Shown in pieces: positions 27,801 through 35,875 of a stretch of DNA of 55,058 nucleotides (position 1 is its first letter; each line of letters starts with the position of its first letter). Source of the DNA: an uncultured Armatimonadota bacterium (GTDB lineage Bacteria; Armatimonadota; Fimbriimonadia; Fimbriimonadales; Fimbriimonadaceae); the NCBI GenBank assembly GCA_903904815.1, contig CAIVDU010000091.1, positions 1 to 55,058 on the forward strand, in the 5' to 3' direction. The translations under genes were made by a program, and so were the position numbers. The notes under the pieces are model-generated. The model was not told the origin of the DNA and did no database searches. It saw nothing but the letters and a program-made list of their open reading frames with translations.

Positions 27801-27965
27801 TCCCGGAGCACTCGTATCGACTTCAACTCGGATGGGTGTGATGTCGGGAAACGCGTCAATGTTGAGATTGCGCATCGCCATCAGGCCCGCCGCAATCACC
27901 AGCAGAGCGCAACCCAACGACACGAGGCGCTGTTTGATAACCGCTTCTAAGAATCGATCGATCAT
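24831..27965 (-). CDS. CusA/CzcA-type RND efflux permease
   Basis: 1044 residues. RND layout: first helix, a large periplasmic loop, helices 2-6, a second loop, helices 8-12. The N-terminus MIDRFLEAVIKQRLVSLG, then NLNIDAFPDITPIRVEVDTSAPGF, and YFEDDADIYWARDQIFQSL are typical of heavy-metal RND pumps. Helix 4 carries the proton-relay aspartate in SIGMMIDASVVFTENIYRN. The C-terminal NFGTEVQNGTIMVSSINRW is also characteristic. It forms a tripartite pump with the adaptor and TolC-like products encoded directly upstream; its ATG overlaps the adaptor stop by one base (TAATG). Monovalent or divalent metal is the expected substrate, but the ion is not evident and no metal sensor gene is adjacent. 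Confidence 0.92.
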   Translation of the reverse strand: MIDRFLEAVIKQRLVSLGCALLVIAAGLMAMRNLNIDAFPDITPIRVEVDTSAPGFAAEEVEKLVTHPLEVGLQGIPKATKITSESKFGISVVTVYFEDDADIYWARDQIFQSLGNVTLPTGITPSMGPNDTGTGQIFIYAVKSPNRTNMELRTLQDWTVTPALKAVPGVADCLSFGGEVKQYQVMIDPDRLKAHGLGIDDVSGAIGKNNQNAGGNFVQHGGQQYIVRGIGMLESAADIGNIVVSAKNGTPTFVKDLATIQIGPEERQGAVNEDAKGEVVSGIVILRLGSNTSDVIQRVKERLSTLQKDLPADVSVVPLYDQSLLIKHSIDTVKDALIAGEVLVILILFLLLSNLRAATIAALAVPVCMLVAFILMWRAGISANLLSLGGLAISIGMMIDASVVFTENIYRNVSEKWKDGETIESVVQRGACEIGRPVLFAILIVVAAFIPLLALRGIEGRLFVPLAMSIIFSMVGSVVMAFVVTPALCVALLKGGHPEPANRLVRWMRENYEKNLDRSIRKPSRIIIVWAVLTVASVLLFTVTGSEFLPSLDENNFRVRATLPTSISLREAGKLAARMEAVILKNPNVEHAISYVGRASLGGDPEQVSNCEISIPLKDPKTWVGAHSKSELEQQLRSALNQFPGVELEFSQELEMRNDELISGINTPIAIYVKGDDTKVLISKANEIAEQLRKVNGATDVAVEDIAGIDDLDIEPDRAAIARYGINVSDVMDVVQSAVGGSAASTFYEGEKHFDIQVRMMTQYRNNAETIGNLLVTAASGQKIPLSQLAKIEVKQGLSSIERMNAKRHVVVKADVHGRSVGSIVSDAKALIAKNVPMPSGYSLEYGGAVEELQHALETLYWAIPGSLLLIFVLVYACFGSIRDSIVVLTAIPLAIIGGTVLLLIMGLPISVPAIIGYIANFGTEVQNGTIMVSSINRWRRSGYSAAEAASFGATERLRPEILSALVGVLALIPFLLTSGIGATVERPLAAVVIGGIAFSRPLMWFLSPTLYVWLDRSGKSSANRPGRHLDPVDLHVIQPSPEA

Positions 27966-29716
27966 TAGGATCCGCTCTTGCCGCTCTCAAGCTGTTCTTG
28001 GGCCTTCTCGATGAGAACATTGCCCCCAACCACGACTTGGTCACCCGCCGAGAGTCCACTCAAGACCGGAACCTTGCCACCGACGGGCGGTCCGGTCGTG
28101 ACCCCACGTTTCACAAACTGACCCGTTGCCACTCGTACGTAAACGACCCGCTTGTCACCCTCTTGCAGAATTGCATCCGCCGGAACTGCCAATGTATGGG
28201 TGCCCTTGTTGCTTCCAATGACCAAGCTGGCGAACATCCCGGGGCGGAGCAACCATCCAGGATTGTCCAGTACGGTTCGTACCAGCATCGTCCGAGTGTC
28301 TGGACTGACTTCTCTGGCTACGTACTGGACTTTGCCGGTGAACGTCTTGTCAGGCAGGGCGGGCACGTTGAGCTTGACCGAGTCACCTACCGCAACCGCC
28401 TGCACGTCCTTCTCATAGACTTGGGCGTCGATGTAGATTCGGTCAAGATTTACCAGGCGAGCGAGCGGAGTGCTGGTGTCTGTGTTTTGCCCCACCACCA
28501 TGCTCCGGGCCGCAACAATTCCCTCGATCGGCGAGACGATCGGGATGACCACGCCGCCTTTCTGCAGGCCATGAATTGCCTGACTCGGCTCGACTCCGTA
28601 AAGCTTCAACGTATTTGCCGCGCTCTGGACGGCGATCTGGGCCTCGTCGTAAGCGTCTTGGGCGGTCTGAAGCGCCTGGGAAACCGGAATTCCCGACTTG
28701 TGAACCACACGTGCCCTCTCGTATTGGGTGTGGGCGAGCTCTTGGGCGACGAGGTCGTTTTGAAGCGTGTGTTCGTCTTGCTGAACCTTCGTCTGGGCGC
28801 CTTGGAGCGCTGCCGCTCCGTTCAGATTCTGCTTGTAAATCGTTTCCTGTCGAGTGAGCTCTTCTTTGGCCAGCCTTTCCGCGATCTTTGCCTGGGTGTC
28901 CGAAGCGATCGCGGAGTTATAAGCCGTCTCGGCATCCTCTAGCTGTTGTCGGGCATACACCCCGCCGCTAAATAAAATGACCGCCCGGTCGTAGTTGGAC
29001 TTTGTAGAATGGAGCGTAGCGGCTGCCTGACTCGCTGCGGACTGGGCTTGGGCAAAAGCGTTCTGGGCGTCTTCCACCGGCTTGCGAGTGGTCTCACCCA
29101 TTTCAACTAATTGCTTTGCGCTAACCAAGGCGAGACGGTCGAGTTTGATTTGTGCCTCATCTGTTCCCACTGCTGCGTCGGCCGCTATGGAGGCCTTTCG
29201 AGCGTCTTCAAGCGGCTGTTCGCTTAACGATCCGAATCCGGCTAATTTTTTCTGCTGCTCTAGTTGATGCTCGGCAAGGAGGGCATGAGAGAGGGCCGTT
29301 TGGTAGGCGCCTTCGGCAGTTGCGAGATCCACGCTGTCAACGTAGGCGATGACTTGGCCACGATGCACTCGATCGCCGACCCCGACCTTCGTTTCGGTGA
29401 TCTTGCCGGGAAGCCGTGAAGTGACTTGCACTGTTCCCGAGTCAGTGGGTGCGACTTCTCCGGTGGGTTGTGTAGAAGCACTCAACTCGTCCTTACCGAC
29501 ACTCACGATGGTGATCCCGGCAAGTTTGATGCTTTCGGGGTCCATCGAAACGCCATCCTGTCCTCCGACTTTGACGAGTTGGGGGGCAACAGGCTCCTTC
29601 TTTGCCTCCGCCGATTCGTTGTTACTCCCGCAGCCAGAAACGGCAAGCAGCAGAGCAAGTGCAAGGATCGATTGGCGCGGAGCAGGAAGTTGTTTCAAAC
29701 GATTGGGCTGTTCCAT
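27965..29716 (-). CDS. RND efflux periplasmic adaptor (membrane fusion protein)
   Basis: 583 residues. Lipoprotein signal: SILALALLLAVSGCGSNNE with lipobox SGC. Barrel-sandwich segments with GKITETKVGVGDRVHRGQVI, a very long coiled-coil hairpin rich in Ala, Glu and Gln, then PIEGIVAARSMVVGQNTDTS and a membrane-proximal domain ending IEKAQEQLESG. At 583 residues it is longer than the usual 350-420, and the extra length is mainly in the helical hairpin (residues about 150-370). It sits between the TolC-like gene (13-bp gap) and the RND permease gene (one-base overlap). It links the inner-membrane pump to the outer-membrane channel. Confidence 0.9.
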   Translation of the reverse strand: MEQPNRLKQLPAPRQSILALALLLAVSGCGSNNESAEAKKEPVAPQLVKVGGQDGVSMDPESIKLAGITIVSVGKDELSASTQPTGEVAPTDSGTVQVTSRLPGKITETKVGVGDRVHRGQVIAYVDSVDLATAEGAYQTALSHALLAEHQLEQQKKLAGFGSLSEQPLEDARKASIAADAAVGTDEAQIKLDRLALVSAKQLVEMGETTRKPVEDAQNAFAQAQSAASQAAATLHSTKSNYDRAVILFSGGVYARQQLEDAETAYNSAIASDTQAKIAERLAKEELTRQETIYKQNLNGAAALQGAQTKVQQDEHTLQNDLVAQELAHTQYERARVVHKSGIPVSQALQTAQDAYDEAQIAVQSAANTLKLYGVEPSQAIHGLQKGGVVIPIVSPIEGIVAARSMVVGQNTDTSTPLARLVNLDRIYIDAQVYEKDVQAVAVGDSVKLNVPALPDKTFTGKVQYVAREVSPDTRTMLVRTVLDNPGWLLRPGMFASLVIGSNKGTHTLAVPADAILQEGDKRVVYVRVATGQFVKRGVTTGPPVGGKVPVLSGLSAGDQVVVGGNVLIEKAQEQLESGKSGS

Positions 29717-29729
29717 GGGTTACGTGCTT

Positions 29730-31037
29730 CTACTTGGGAGGCTGGATGGGGGCTGGACCGACTGCTGCCCTGGTCTCGTCTTCGGCCTTGTAGACCGCCA
29801 ATAAACTGTTGATGAAGCCGACGCGGGCATTCCGGATCGTGGACTCCGCATCGATGACCGCCAGGATTCCGGTAGCGCCTTGTTGGTAGCCCAGTTGCGC
29901 CATGCCCAGCAAAGTGACCGACGGATCGAGGATCTCCGACTTGTACGCTTCCGCCGCCTTCGTGGCCACGTCCAGATCCGAGTAAGCCTGGGCGACTTGC
30001 TGTTCGATCTGTTGCTTGGTCTGAGCCTCAAGCGCTTCGTTCTGCTTCCGCGTCTCCTTGGCCGCGCGAATCGCATGGCGAATACTTCCGAAATCGAAGA
30101 TCGGGAAACTTGCCGTGACAAGCACCGAGTCGATGTTCGATTCCGTTGACCGCTGATAATTGACGCCAAAATCCGGGAAGCGGGAAGCCTCCGCCTGTCG
30201 AACCCCATAGTTAGCTGATCGTGTCTGTGCAACTGCCGACTGTAAGAGGGGTCGATTCTTCAGGGCGTCGGCCACCAACTCCTTGAGTGGACGAAGCTTC
30301 GGGGTTGGAAGCGATGTCGAGTCGGACATATCGACGCTCAAATCTGCGGGAGTCGAAGGGTCCCGCGCAAGCAAAACGTTCAAGGCGATGAGGGCAGACT
30401 TCTCCGCACCTTGAGCGGTAAGGAGGGTTTGCCGCGCATTCGCGACATCAATGGAGGAACGAATGACATCGCTATGCGGGGAAGAACCCGCTTGCTCTTG
30501 TTTGATCGCGAGATCATGCACCCGCTGGGCTTCTTTGAGGCTTACCTCGGCGATCTTCGTCTGGGCTTGAGCGGCGGCCAGACTCCAATAACCATCACGG
30601 ATCTGTTGCTCTAGGGTGAGCAGCGACTCTTGAAAGGTGTACTTCGTCGCCACATAAAGTTGATTGAGCCCCGCCGCTTGGTAGCGTCTTTGCCCGCTAA
30701 CGTCGAAAGTTTCACCAAGGTCGAGGAACGTATCGCTACTGTTCCCGTCCAGCGTGGGCGCGGTACTCGTTCCCTGGACGTGCGTTCCCCCCAGAGTGAT
30801 CGGTGGCAGCGAGCCCACCGCTCGATAATTTGCATACGCTGCGGAAACCCCTGCTTTCCCTGCCGTGACTTGCAAATTGTGGGCCAAACCCATTTGAACC
30901 GCGTCGTCGACACTCAGTGACGTTTGCGCTCGACCTGCCATTGCCGAAGTGGCCGACCCAGGGGCCAAGGCAAGGCATAAAATGAATCCCGAAGCCCCAC
31001 CAAGGGCGTAGCGACGCGAGAAGCTTTTGCTGGTCAT
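29730..31037 (-). CDS. TolC-family outer-membrane efflux protein
   Basis: 435 residues from the ATG at 31037; a TTG three codons earlier (31046) is less likely. A signal peptide-like start (SFSRRYALGGASGFILCLALAP) is followed by the repeated alpha-helical pattern of the TolC/OEP family: two halves, each with long helices rich in Ala and Gln (for example LTLEQQIRDGYWSLAAAQAQTKIAEVSLKEA, quoted here in part only as QIRDGYWSLAAAQAQ). First gene of the efflux operon, so the promoter lies upstream of 31037. It provides the outer-membrane exit duct for the RND pump, which implies a diderm cell envelope. Confidence 0.88.
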   Translation of the reverse strand: MTSKSFSRRYALGGASGFILCLALAPGSATSAMAGRAQTSLSVDDAVQMGLAHNLQVTAGKAGVSAAYANYRAVGSLPPITLGGTHVQGTSTAPTLDGNSSDTFLDLGETFDVSGQRRYQAAGLNQLYVATKYTFQESLLTLEQQIRDGYWSLAAAQAQTKIAEVSLKEAQRVHDLAIKQEQAGSSPHSDVIRSSIDVANARQTLLTAQGAEKSALIALNVLLARDPSTPADLSVDMSDSTSLPTPKLRPLKELVADALKNRPLLQSAVAQTRSANYGVRQAEASRFPDFGVNYQRSTESNIDSVLVTASFPIFDFGSIRHAIRAAKETRKQNEALEAQTKQQIEQQVAQAYSDLDVATKAAEAYKSEILDPSVTLLGMAQLGYQQGATGILAVIDAESTIRNARVGFINSLLAVYKAEDETRAAVGPAPIQPPK

Positions 31038-31055
31038 AGATCCCAAACCTTAGAC

Positions 31056-31070
31056 GGGATACTATACCCC
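31056..31070 (-). promoter_or_regulatory. Imperfect GGGNTA-type dyad upstream of the efflux operon
   Basis: GGGATACTATACCCC at 31056-31070 reads GGG-TA-TA-CCC on both strands. It lies 19 bp before the start of the TolC gene, where an operator would act. G/C tracts flanking TA-rich centres are seen in CsoR-type metal-sensor sites, but no such gene is nearby. The rest of the gap to the next gene (31071-31304) contains nothing recognised. Confidence 0.25.
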
Positions 31071-31304
31071 CGGAGAGTTATCAGGGCAAGTCCAGCTTTT
31101 GAGCAATTCAAGCCGGATGGCGCTCCAATCATCGCAAAGCCGCGAGCTAGCTAGAAGACATTCCCCATGGTGGATCTTCCCGCCACCCATCGCCTACTCC
31201 TGACTTCTTGCGGCAAGCTTTCCATCAGATCCGTGTACTCTACGTGACACCGACTTCACGAACTCGTCGCAACCCGAGTGCCGCGAAATATCGACTTCAC
31301 CACC

Positions 31305-33476
31305 ATGACAAACAATCCGTGGCACTTCCTCGCCGCACTTATTCCAATGACTCTCATCGCCATAGGAAGTAGCGAAACCCCGCGGGCGCCGATTGATCGA
31401 CATGCGCTGGTGACCCGGCATAATATCGTGCTCAACGCTCCCGACGTGAACTCCCCCTTATCCGTGGGCAATGGCGAGTTTGCCTTTACCGCCGACGTAA
31501 CCGGACTCCAGACCTTCGATCGGGAATACGACGCGAACATCCCGCTCTCGACGATGTCCCAGTGGGGCTTTCATCGGATGCCGAGTCCGCAGGGGTACAC
31601 GCTCGACAAATTTCCCCTGACCAAGATCGACACGAGTGGCAGAAAGGTCGGATATGTCTACTTCGAGAACGGGAAGAGCCCGCCCGAATGGCGCGATGCC
31701 GCCGACTACCTCTACTCCAATCCCAGTCGCCTGAACCTGGGACGGATCGGCTTCGTGCTTAAGTCCTCCACCGGCAAAGAGGCGGTTCTCTCCGACCTCA
31801 AATCCATCCGGCAGGAACTCAACCTCTGGACCGGTGAGTTGACCAGCCACTTCGTTTTCGACGGGGAAGCGGTGGATGTCACCACTTCTTGCCATCCGAA
31901 CAAAGAGGTTCTCGCGGTCCAGATCCACTCGACCCTCATCGCGAAAGGGCAGCTTTCCGTCGTTTTGGCATTCCCCTACGGAAGTTCAAGATTCAATGGA
32001 AACGGCGCCGATTGGAGCCGCCCCGAGGCACATCAGACGGTCCTCAAACGGACCGGCGCCCTCAGAGCGGACTTCGAGCGAACGCTCGATCAGGACCGAT
32101 ATTTCGCCACGCTTTGTTGGTCGAAGGGAAGTCATCTCACCGAGGACGGTCCACACCGGTTCGTGCTCTCCGGCGACTCCCAGACTCAGTCCATCGATCT
32201 TTGTGCGGCGTTTTCTCAGGTGGCTATCCCCGCCTCCATGCCCAGTCCTCGCCAATCTCAGAAGGCCTCGACCGACATGTGGCATCACTTTTGGTCCACC
32301 GGCGGGGCGATCGACCTGTCCAAGAGCAAAGACCCGCGCTGGAGGGAACTCGAACGGAGAATCGTGCTCTCCCAATACCTCACCCGAATCCAGTGCTGTG
32401 GCTCACTTCCACCTCAGGAAACGGGTCTCACCTGCAATAGTTGGTTTGGCAAGTTCCATCTCGAAATGCACTGGTGGCACGCGGCCCACTTTCCTTTGTG
32501 GGGCCGAAGCGAACTCTTGGAAAGAAGCCTGCCTTTCTATCAACGGATTTTGCCAAAGGCTCAGGCAACCGCCAAGCTCCAGGGCTACGATGGCGCGCGA
32601 TGGCCCAAGTGCGTCGGCCCGGAGGGAGAAGCCGGTCCGACCTATCTTGAGTGTTTTCTGATTTGGCAGCAACCTCATCCGATATCGTTCGCCGAACTCT
32701 GCTACCGGGCGTACCCGAATCGAAGCACCCTCGAAAAGTACAAGGAGTTGGTTTTCGAGACGGCGAAGTTTATGGCCTCCTACGCGGCCTGGGACGCAGT
32801 CCGAAACCAGTATCGGATCGGCCCACCCTTCTCCGATGCTGCGGAGGTCTACTTCAGCGACCACGAGCACCAGTGGAACCCAACGTTTGAAACCGCCTAC
32901 TGGCGAGAAGGACTCGAAACTGCCCAGAACTGGCGTCTGCGCCTCGGTTTGAGCCGCGAACCTGACTGGGACAAAGTCATTGCTGGCCTACCCCCACTCG
33001 CCACAAAGGATGGTCTCTATGTCGCTGCTGAAACCGCCACCGATACATTTACGACGCCCGGCAGAAACACCTCACACCCTTGCATGTTGGCCCCATTAGG
33101 AATGCTCAACGGCGCGATGGTCGATCGCGAAACGATGCGCCGAACGCTCCACAAGATTCTTGAGGATTGGGATTGGGAGAACACCTGGGGCTGGGACTTT
33201 CCGATGATCGCGATGACTGCCGCTCGATTAGGAGAAGGCCACACCGCAATCGATGCCTTACTTCTCGACAAGCGCAAGAACGGATACGCCCTCAACGGCC
33301 ACAACCCACAACTCGGCCCGACCCTACCGATCTATCTCCCCGGCAACGGCGGTCTCCTCTACGCCACCGCACTTATGGCGGCCGGCTGGGACGGCGCCCC
33401 AGCCGGTAACGCCCCTGGTTTTCCTAAGGACGGCAAATGGGTCGTCAAGTGGGAAGGCCTTCAAAAGGCTCCCTGA
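31305..33476 (+). CDS. Secreted six-hairpin glycosidase (GH65/GH95-like fold)
   Basis: 723 residues from the ATG at 31305, which gives a signal peptide (NNPWHFLAALIPMTLIAIG); a GTG at 31278 is less likely. The N-terminal half is a beta-sandwich with SPLSVGNGEFAFTADVTGLQ, the entry motif of GH65-like and related enzymes. The C-terminal half is an (alpha/alpha)6 barrel with FGKFHLEMHWWHAAHFPLWG and WGWDFPMIAMTAARLG. The acid/base Glu is probably in the FHLEMHWWH region. These proteins are common in Bacteroidetes and planctomycetes beside plant-polysaccharide genes, and their substrates are mostly unassigned. It is monocistronic or paired loosely with the peptidase gene 88 bp downstream. Confidence 0.8.
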   Translation: MTNNPWHFLAALIPMTLIAIGSSETPRAPIDRHALVTRHNIVLNAPDVNSPLSVGNGEFAFTADVTGLQTFDREYDANIPLSTMSQWGFHRMPSPQGYTLDKFPLTKIDTSGRKVGYVYFENGKSPPEWRDAADYLYSNPSRLNLGRIGFVLKSSTGKEAVLSDLKSIRQELNLWTGELTSHFVFDGEAVDVTTSCHPNKEVLAVQIHSTLIAKGQLSVVLAFPYGSSRFNGNGADWSRPEAHQTVLKRTGALRADFERTLDQDRYFATLCWSKGSHLTEDGPHRFVLSGDSQTQSIDLCAAFSQVAIPASMPSPRQSQKASTDMWHHFWSTGGAIDLSKSKDPRWRELERRIVLSQYLTRIQCCGSLPPQETGLTCNSWFGKFHLEMHWWHAAHFPLWGRSELLERSLPFYQRILPKAQATAKLQGYDGARWPKCVGPEGEAGPTYLECFLIWQQPHPISFAELCYRAYPNRSTLEKYKELVFETAKFMASYAAWDAVRNQYRIGPPFSDAAEVYFSDHEHQWNPTFETAYWREGLETAQNWRLRLGLSREPDWDKVIAGLPPLATKDGLYVAAETATDTFTTPGRNTSHPCMLAPLGMLNGAMVDRETMRRTLHKILEDWDWENTWGWDFPMIAMTAARLGEGHTAIDALLLDKRKNGYALNGHNPQLGPTLPIYLPGNGGLLYATALMAAGWDGAPAGNAPGFPKDGKWVVKWEGLQKAP

Positions 33477-33564
33477 GGGCGATTGTTCAGAGAATCGTCG
33501 GCTCGGCCGAAGCGAAAGAAAACTGGAATCCAGCCCGAGACCGCCAACCGCGAAACAAAAAAGT

Positions 33565-34353
33565 ATGCTTATAACGATGTTTTTGAACAGGGCCTTACTC
33601 GGACCTATTCTCCTTTCCCTCTGTTTTGTGGCGTCGGCTCAGGACGTTCGCGTCCCTCGAATCACATCGGTGTTCACTCCGCCTCCCAAGGCAAAGCCCT
33701 CTGACGATTCTGCAAACCTAGGCCCTTTTACGACTGGGCCCAAGCCCGCGGAGGTCGATGACGCCACCAAAGCCAAGCTTGAGGGCTTGGCCAAGCAATA
33801 CGGAGAAGTGGCGAGAGCGAACTTCGGCCTGATCATCAAGACCCTGCAGGTCAAACCGGCCAAGAAGTCGAAACCCGTTCGCATCGTCGTCACTTATGGC
33901 TACGGTGGAGTCGCCGCGACGTCGGGCGCCGGGTTCGGAAGCGATCCCAAAACACCAGTGATTGAGGTCTCGGCAAAGTATGCGTTAGCCCACCCTGACG
34001 ATCTCGGCATGATCGTTCATGAGATGGTTCACGTCGTCCAGAGCTACCCCAAGTACGATCCGGTTTGGCTCGTGGAAGGCATCGCCGACTACGTACGTTG
34101 GTTTTATTACGAGCCCGCCGATAAGCGCCCGCATCCCAATCCGGCAAAAGTGACTGCCCGAGACAGCTACCGCACGACGGGCGCTTTCCTGTTCTGGGCA
34201 AGCAATAAATACGATGTCAACCTTGTGCCCAAGTTGAATGCGGCGCTTACGACAAACACCTACCAGGAAAGCATGTTCAAGGACTCCACTGGCAAGACTC
34301 TCGATGAGCTCAACTTAGAGTGGCTCGATAGCCTAAAGGCGCAAACGCACTGA
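33565..34353 (+). CDS. Secreted BSP-like (PF04450) zinc metallopeptidase
   Basis: 262 residues from the ATG at 33565 (another ATG at 33577); the open frame extends upstream into the glycosidase gene but has no gene-like content there. Signal peptide LLGPILLSLCFVASAQ. The zincin motif is HEMVH at 152-156 in MIVHEMVHVVQSY, followed by PVWLVEGIADYVRWFY. That pattern is typical of the basic secretory protein family, found in plants and bacteria. His152 and His156 should hold zinc and Glu153 should be the base. It is probably extracellular or periplasmic; the substrate is unknown. Near its start lies an AACCGCGAA element (33545-33553) also seen upstream of other genes. Confidence 0.83.
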   Translation: MLITMFLNRALLGPILLSLCFVASAQDVRVPRITSVFTPPPKAKPSDDSANLGPFTTGPKPAEVDDATKAKLEGLAKQYGEVARANFGLIIKTLQVKPAKKSKPVRIVVTYGYGGVAATSGAGFGSDPKTPVIEVSAKYALAHPDDLGMIVHEMVHVVQSYPKYDPVWLVEGIADYVRWFYYEPADKRPHPNPAKVTARDSYRTTGAFLFWASNKYDVNLVPKLNAALTTNTYQESMFKDSTGKTLDELNLEWLDSLKAQTH

Positions 34354-34411
34354 CGAACTGGGCTCCATCTTACGATGGGGCCGCCCTCTCGGAACCTAAA
34401 AAGTTCTTCGT

Positions 34412-34438
34412 TGATCGTAACGGTTAGGTAAACGATCA
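34412..34438 (+). promoter_or_regulatory. Hairpin abutting the start codon of the small secreted protein
   Basis: TGATCGT at 34412-34418 pairs with ACGATCA at 34432-34438, so the A of the ATG at 34438 is the last base of the stem. The 13-nt loop holds GGTTAGGT, the only Shine-Dalgarno-like stretch. Such a fold could modulate initiation; this is inferred from sequence only. Confidence 0.35.
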
Positions 34439-34698
34439 TGAAAAACTTCAAACCAGCCTCCGTCTTGACCCTCTCAGCCTGCCTGGCAACTTTCGCCACC
34501 GTGGCGGTCGCGCCTGCGCAGTCCAAACACCACGTTAGGTTGGATCAACGGGCGGCCCAGGCCGACATCAAGAGACTTCAAAAGGACCGTCGCCGTGCGC
34601 TCAAGTATCAGAACTGGGGCAAAGTCGCCCAAGACGACCGCCTCATCGCCGCCGACAAACTCTGGATCCTAAAAGACAAACACAAGCTCCACAACTGA
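34438..34698 (+). CDS. Small secreted basic protein
   Basis: 86 residues with a clear signal peptide (MKNFKPASVLTLSACLATFA, cleavage near VAPAQS) and a short, highly charged mature region of about 58 residues rich in Lys, Arg, Asp and Gln (QADIKRLQKDRRRALKYQNW). It is probably one or two amphipathic helices. No family was recognised. It might be periplasmic or extracellular. The coding sequence ends inside a perfect hairpin shared with the convergent neighbour. Confidence 0.7.
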   Translation: MKNFKPASVLTLSACLATFATVAVAPAQSKHHVRLDQRAAQADIKRLQKDRRRALKYQNWGKVAQDDRLIAADKLWILKDKHKLHN

Positions 34699-34716
34699 GG
34701 GCCAAATGCCCTCAGT
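34694..34716. terminator. Perfect hairpin containing both stop codons of convergent genes
   Basis: ACTGAGGGC at 34694-34702 pairs perfectly with GCCCTCAGT at 34708-34716 around the 5-nt loop CAAAT. The TGA of the small secreted protein (34696-34698) and the TGA of the minus-strand gene (34714-34712) both lie in the stem. There is no T-tract on either side, so it may be a bidirectional 3'-end stabiliser rather than a classic terminator. Confidence 0.55.
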
Positions 34717-35347
34717 AAAGGTCTGGATCCCAGCGCCGTAACAGAATGGCGATGCCGAGCGCGATCGCTCCCCAGAAGAAGAACACCCAGGCGTAATGGT
34801 ATCCGATTCCTGATTTCTCCACGTTGTCAGCCGCCACTGTGTCAGGCGGCTGCTTCTTCAGAAACTCCGGATAGAACTTGGCGAATTTCACCACGTCGTC
34901 GTCGACTAAGCGCCATTGGGTGGCGCTGGAGGAGCGCTCCAACCGCGGTCGGTCGATCGAAAACGTCGTTTTGTTGGTGCTGGTCGCGATCTTGACGCCG
35001 TTGCTATCCGTGGCGCCACCGGTGAGGTCCACATTGAAAAGGAGTGGCTCAAAATTTGGAAGCGTCGCCTGCTTTGCTTGCGGACCGACGCCATGTAATT
35101 CCGTCGCGATCGAGTTGTCGAACACGATAGCCATGGGGGCGCCGGGAACCGGCTCGGGAAGCTTCTGATGAAACGTTTTGCCCGCCGTCATCTCCAGCGT
35201 CGGGGTCGGCTTCTGGACGTTGAGCTTCACCGCAAACACGACTCCAAAGATTCCGGCCGCGACCGCCAGGATCATTAAGACGACGCCGCAACCCATCATC
35301 GCGCCTGTAACCGCTGTTTTGTACTTCCAAAAACGCTGCTCTATCAT
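34712..35347 (-). CDS. Hypothetical two-helix membrane protein
   Basis: 211 residues. A first transmembrane helix at about 15-45 (MMGCGVVLMILAVAAGIFGV), a polar region of about 140 residues with no known motif (TLEMTAGKTFHQKLPEPVPG, then VDLTGGATDSNGVKIATS), and a second helix near the C-terminus (YAWVFFFWGAIALGIAILL) followed by RRWDPDLY. The central domain probably faces outside. No family was recognised. It appears to be a single-gene transcript. Confidence 0.65.
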   Translation of the reverse strand: MIEQRFWKYKTAVTGAMMGCGVVLMILAVAAGIFGVVFAVKLNVQKPTPTLEMTAGKTFHQKLPEPVPGAPMAIVFDNSIATELHGVGPQAKQATLPNFEPLLFNVDLTGGATDSNGVKIATSTNKTTFSIDRPRLERSSSATQWRLVDDDVVKFAKFYPEFLKKQPPDTVAADNVEKSGIGYHYAWVFFFWGAIALGIAILLRRWDPDLY

Positions 35348-35875
35348 TCGATGTCTCTACCGCTGCCCATAAACCTATGCCGGCTCCATCTGGATCTCAC
35401 GAGATGGAGAAGGTACTCAACTTAAGAGTATCCCTTTATCTCCGTTCAAAATCCGGCGTGTGGTTCAGAAGTGCTGACGCAGTCCCTCAGTTCGTTGGTT
35501 CTAGTTTCTTAACCAAGTTGTGAGAAATCCGCAATTGCGTCATCTTCGGCGGTCGGATTGTTGGCGCGAATGGGGTCTACTTAACCTTCTCTAAGTGGCG
35601 TCAGGTTCAGGATTTGAGCGGAATGAGCCTGCGTAACAATCACCTAGAAGCCTTTCGATACATTTCATTTCTGGAACTGCCAACTCTATGTCAGTTTTCA
35701 TGCAGTGGCTGAGGCATTGTCTTGAGGAACCGCATAATCCCGACAGGGACTAAGTGCTGAATCAGAACGCTAGGTAAACGAACGATGAGATCGCTCGGCG
35801 GAGCGTCGATGAATGCGGGTAACTCCGCACTGGCGGTGGGAAGCCGTCGACACCGTTATGATTCGAAACGGATAG
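35348..35875. other. Gene-poor region upstream of the histidine-kinase relic
   Basis: No intact reading frame of gene-like composition was seen. It probably holds the decayed upstream part of the histidine-kinase gene recognised from 35876 on, since in other frames short stretches (for example TNDEIARRS near 35779) have the composition of coding sequence but are broken by stops. The promoter of the minus-strand gene ending at 34712 must lie near 35350. Confidence 0.3.

Noticed and set aside
33253-33564. N-terminal extension of the BSP-like peptidase frame
   Set aside because: It overlaps the end of the glycosidase gene, has no family content, and the ATG at 33565 starts a proper signal peptide.
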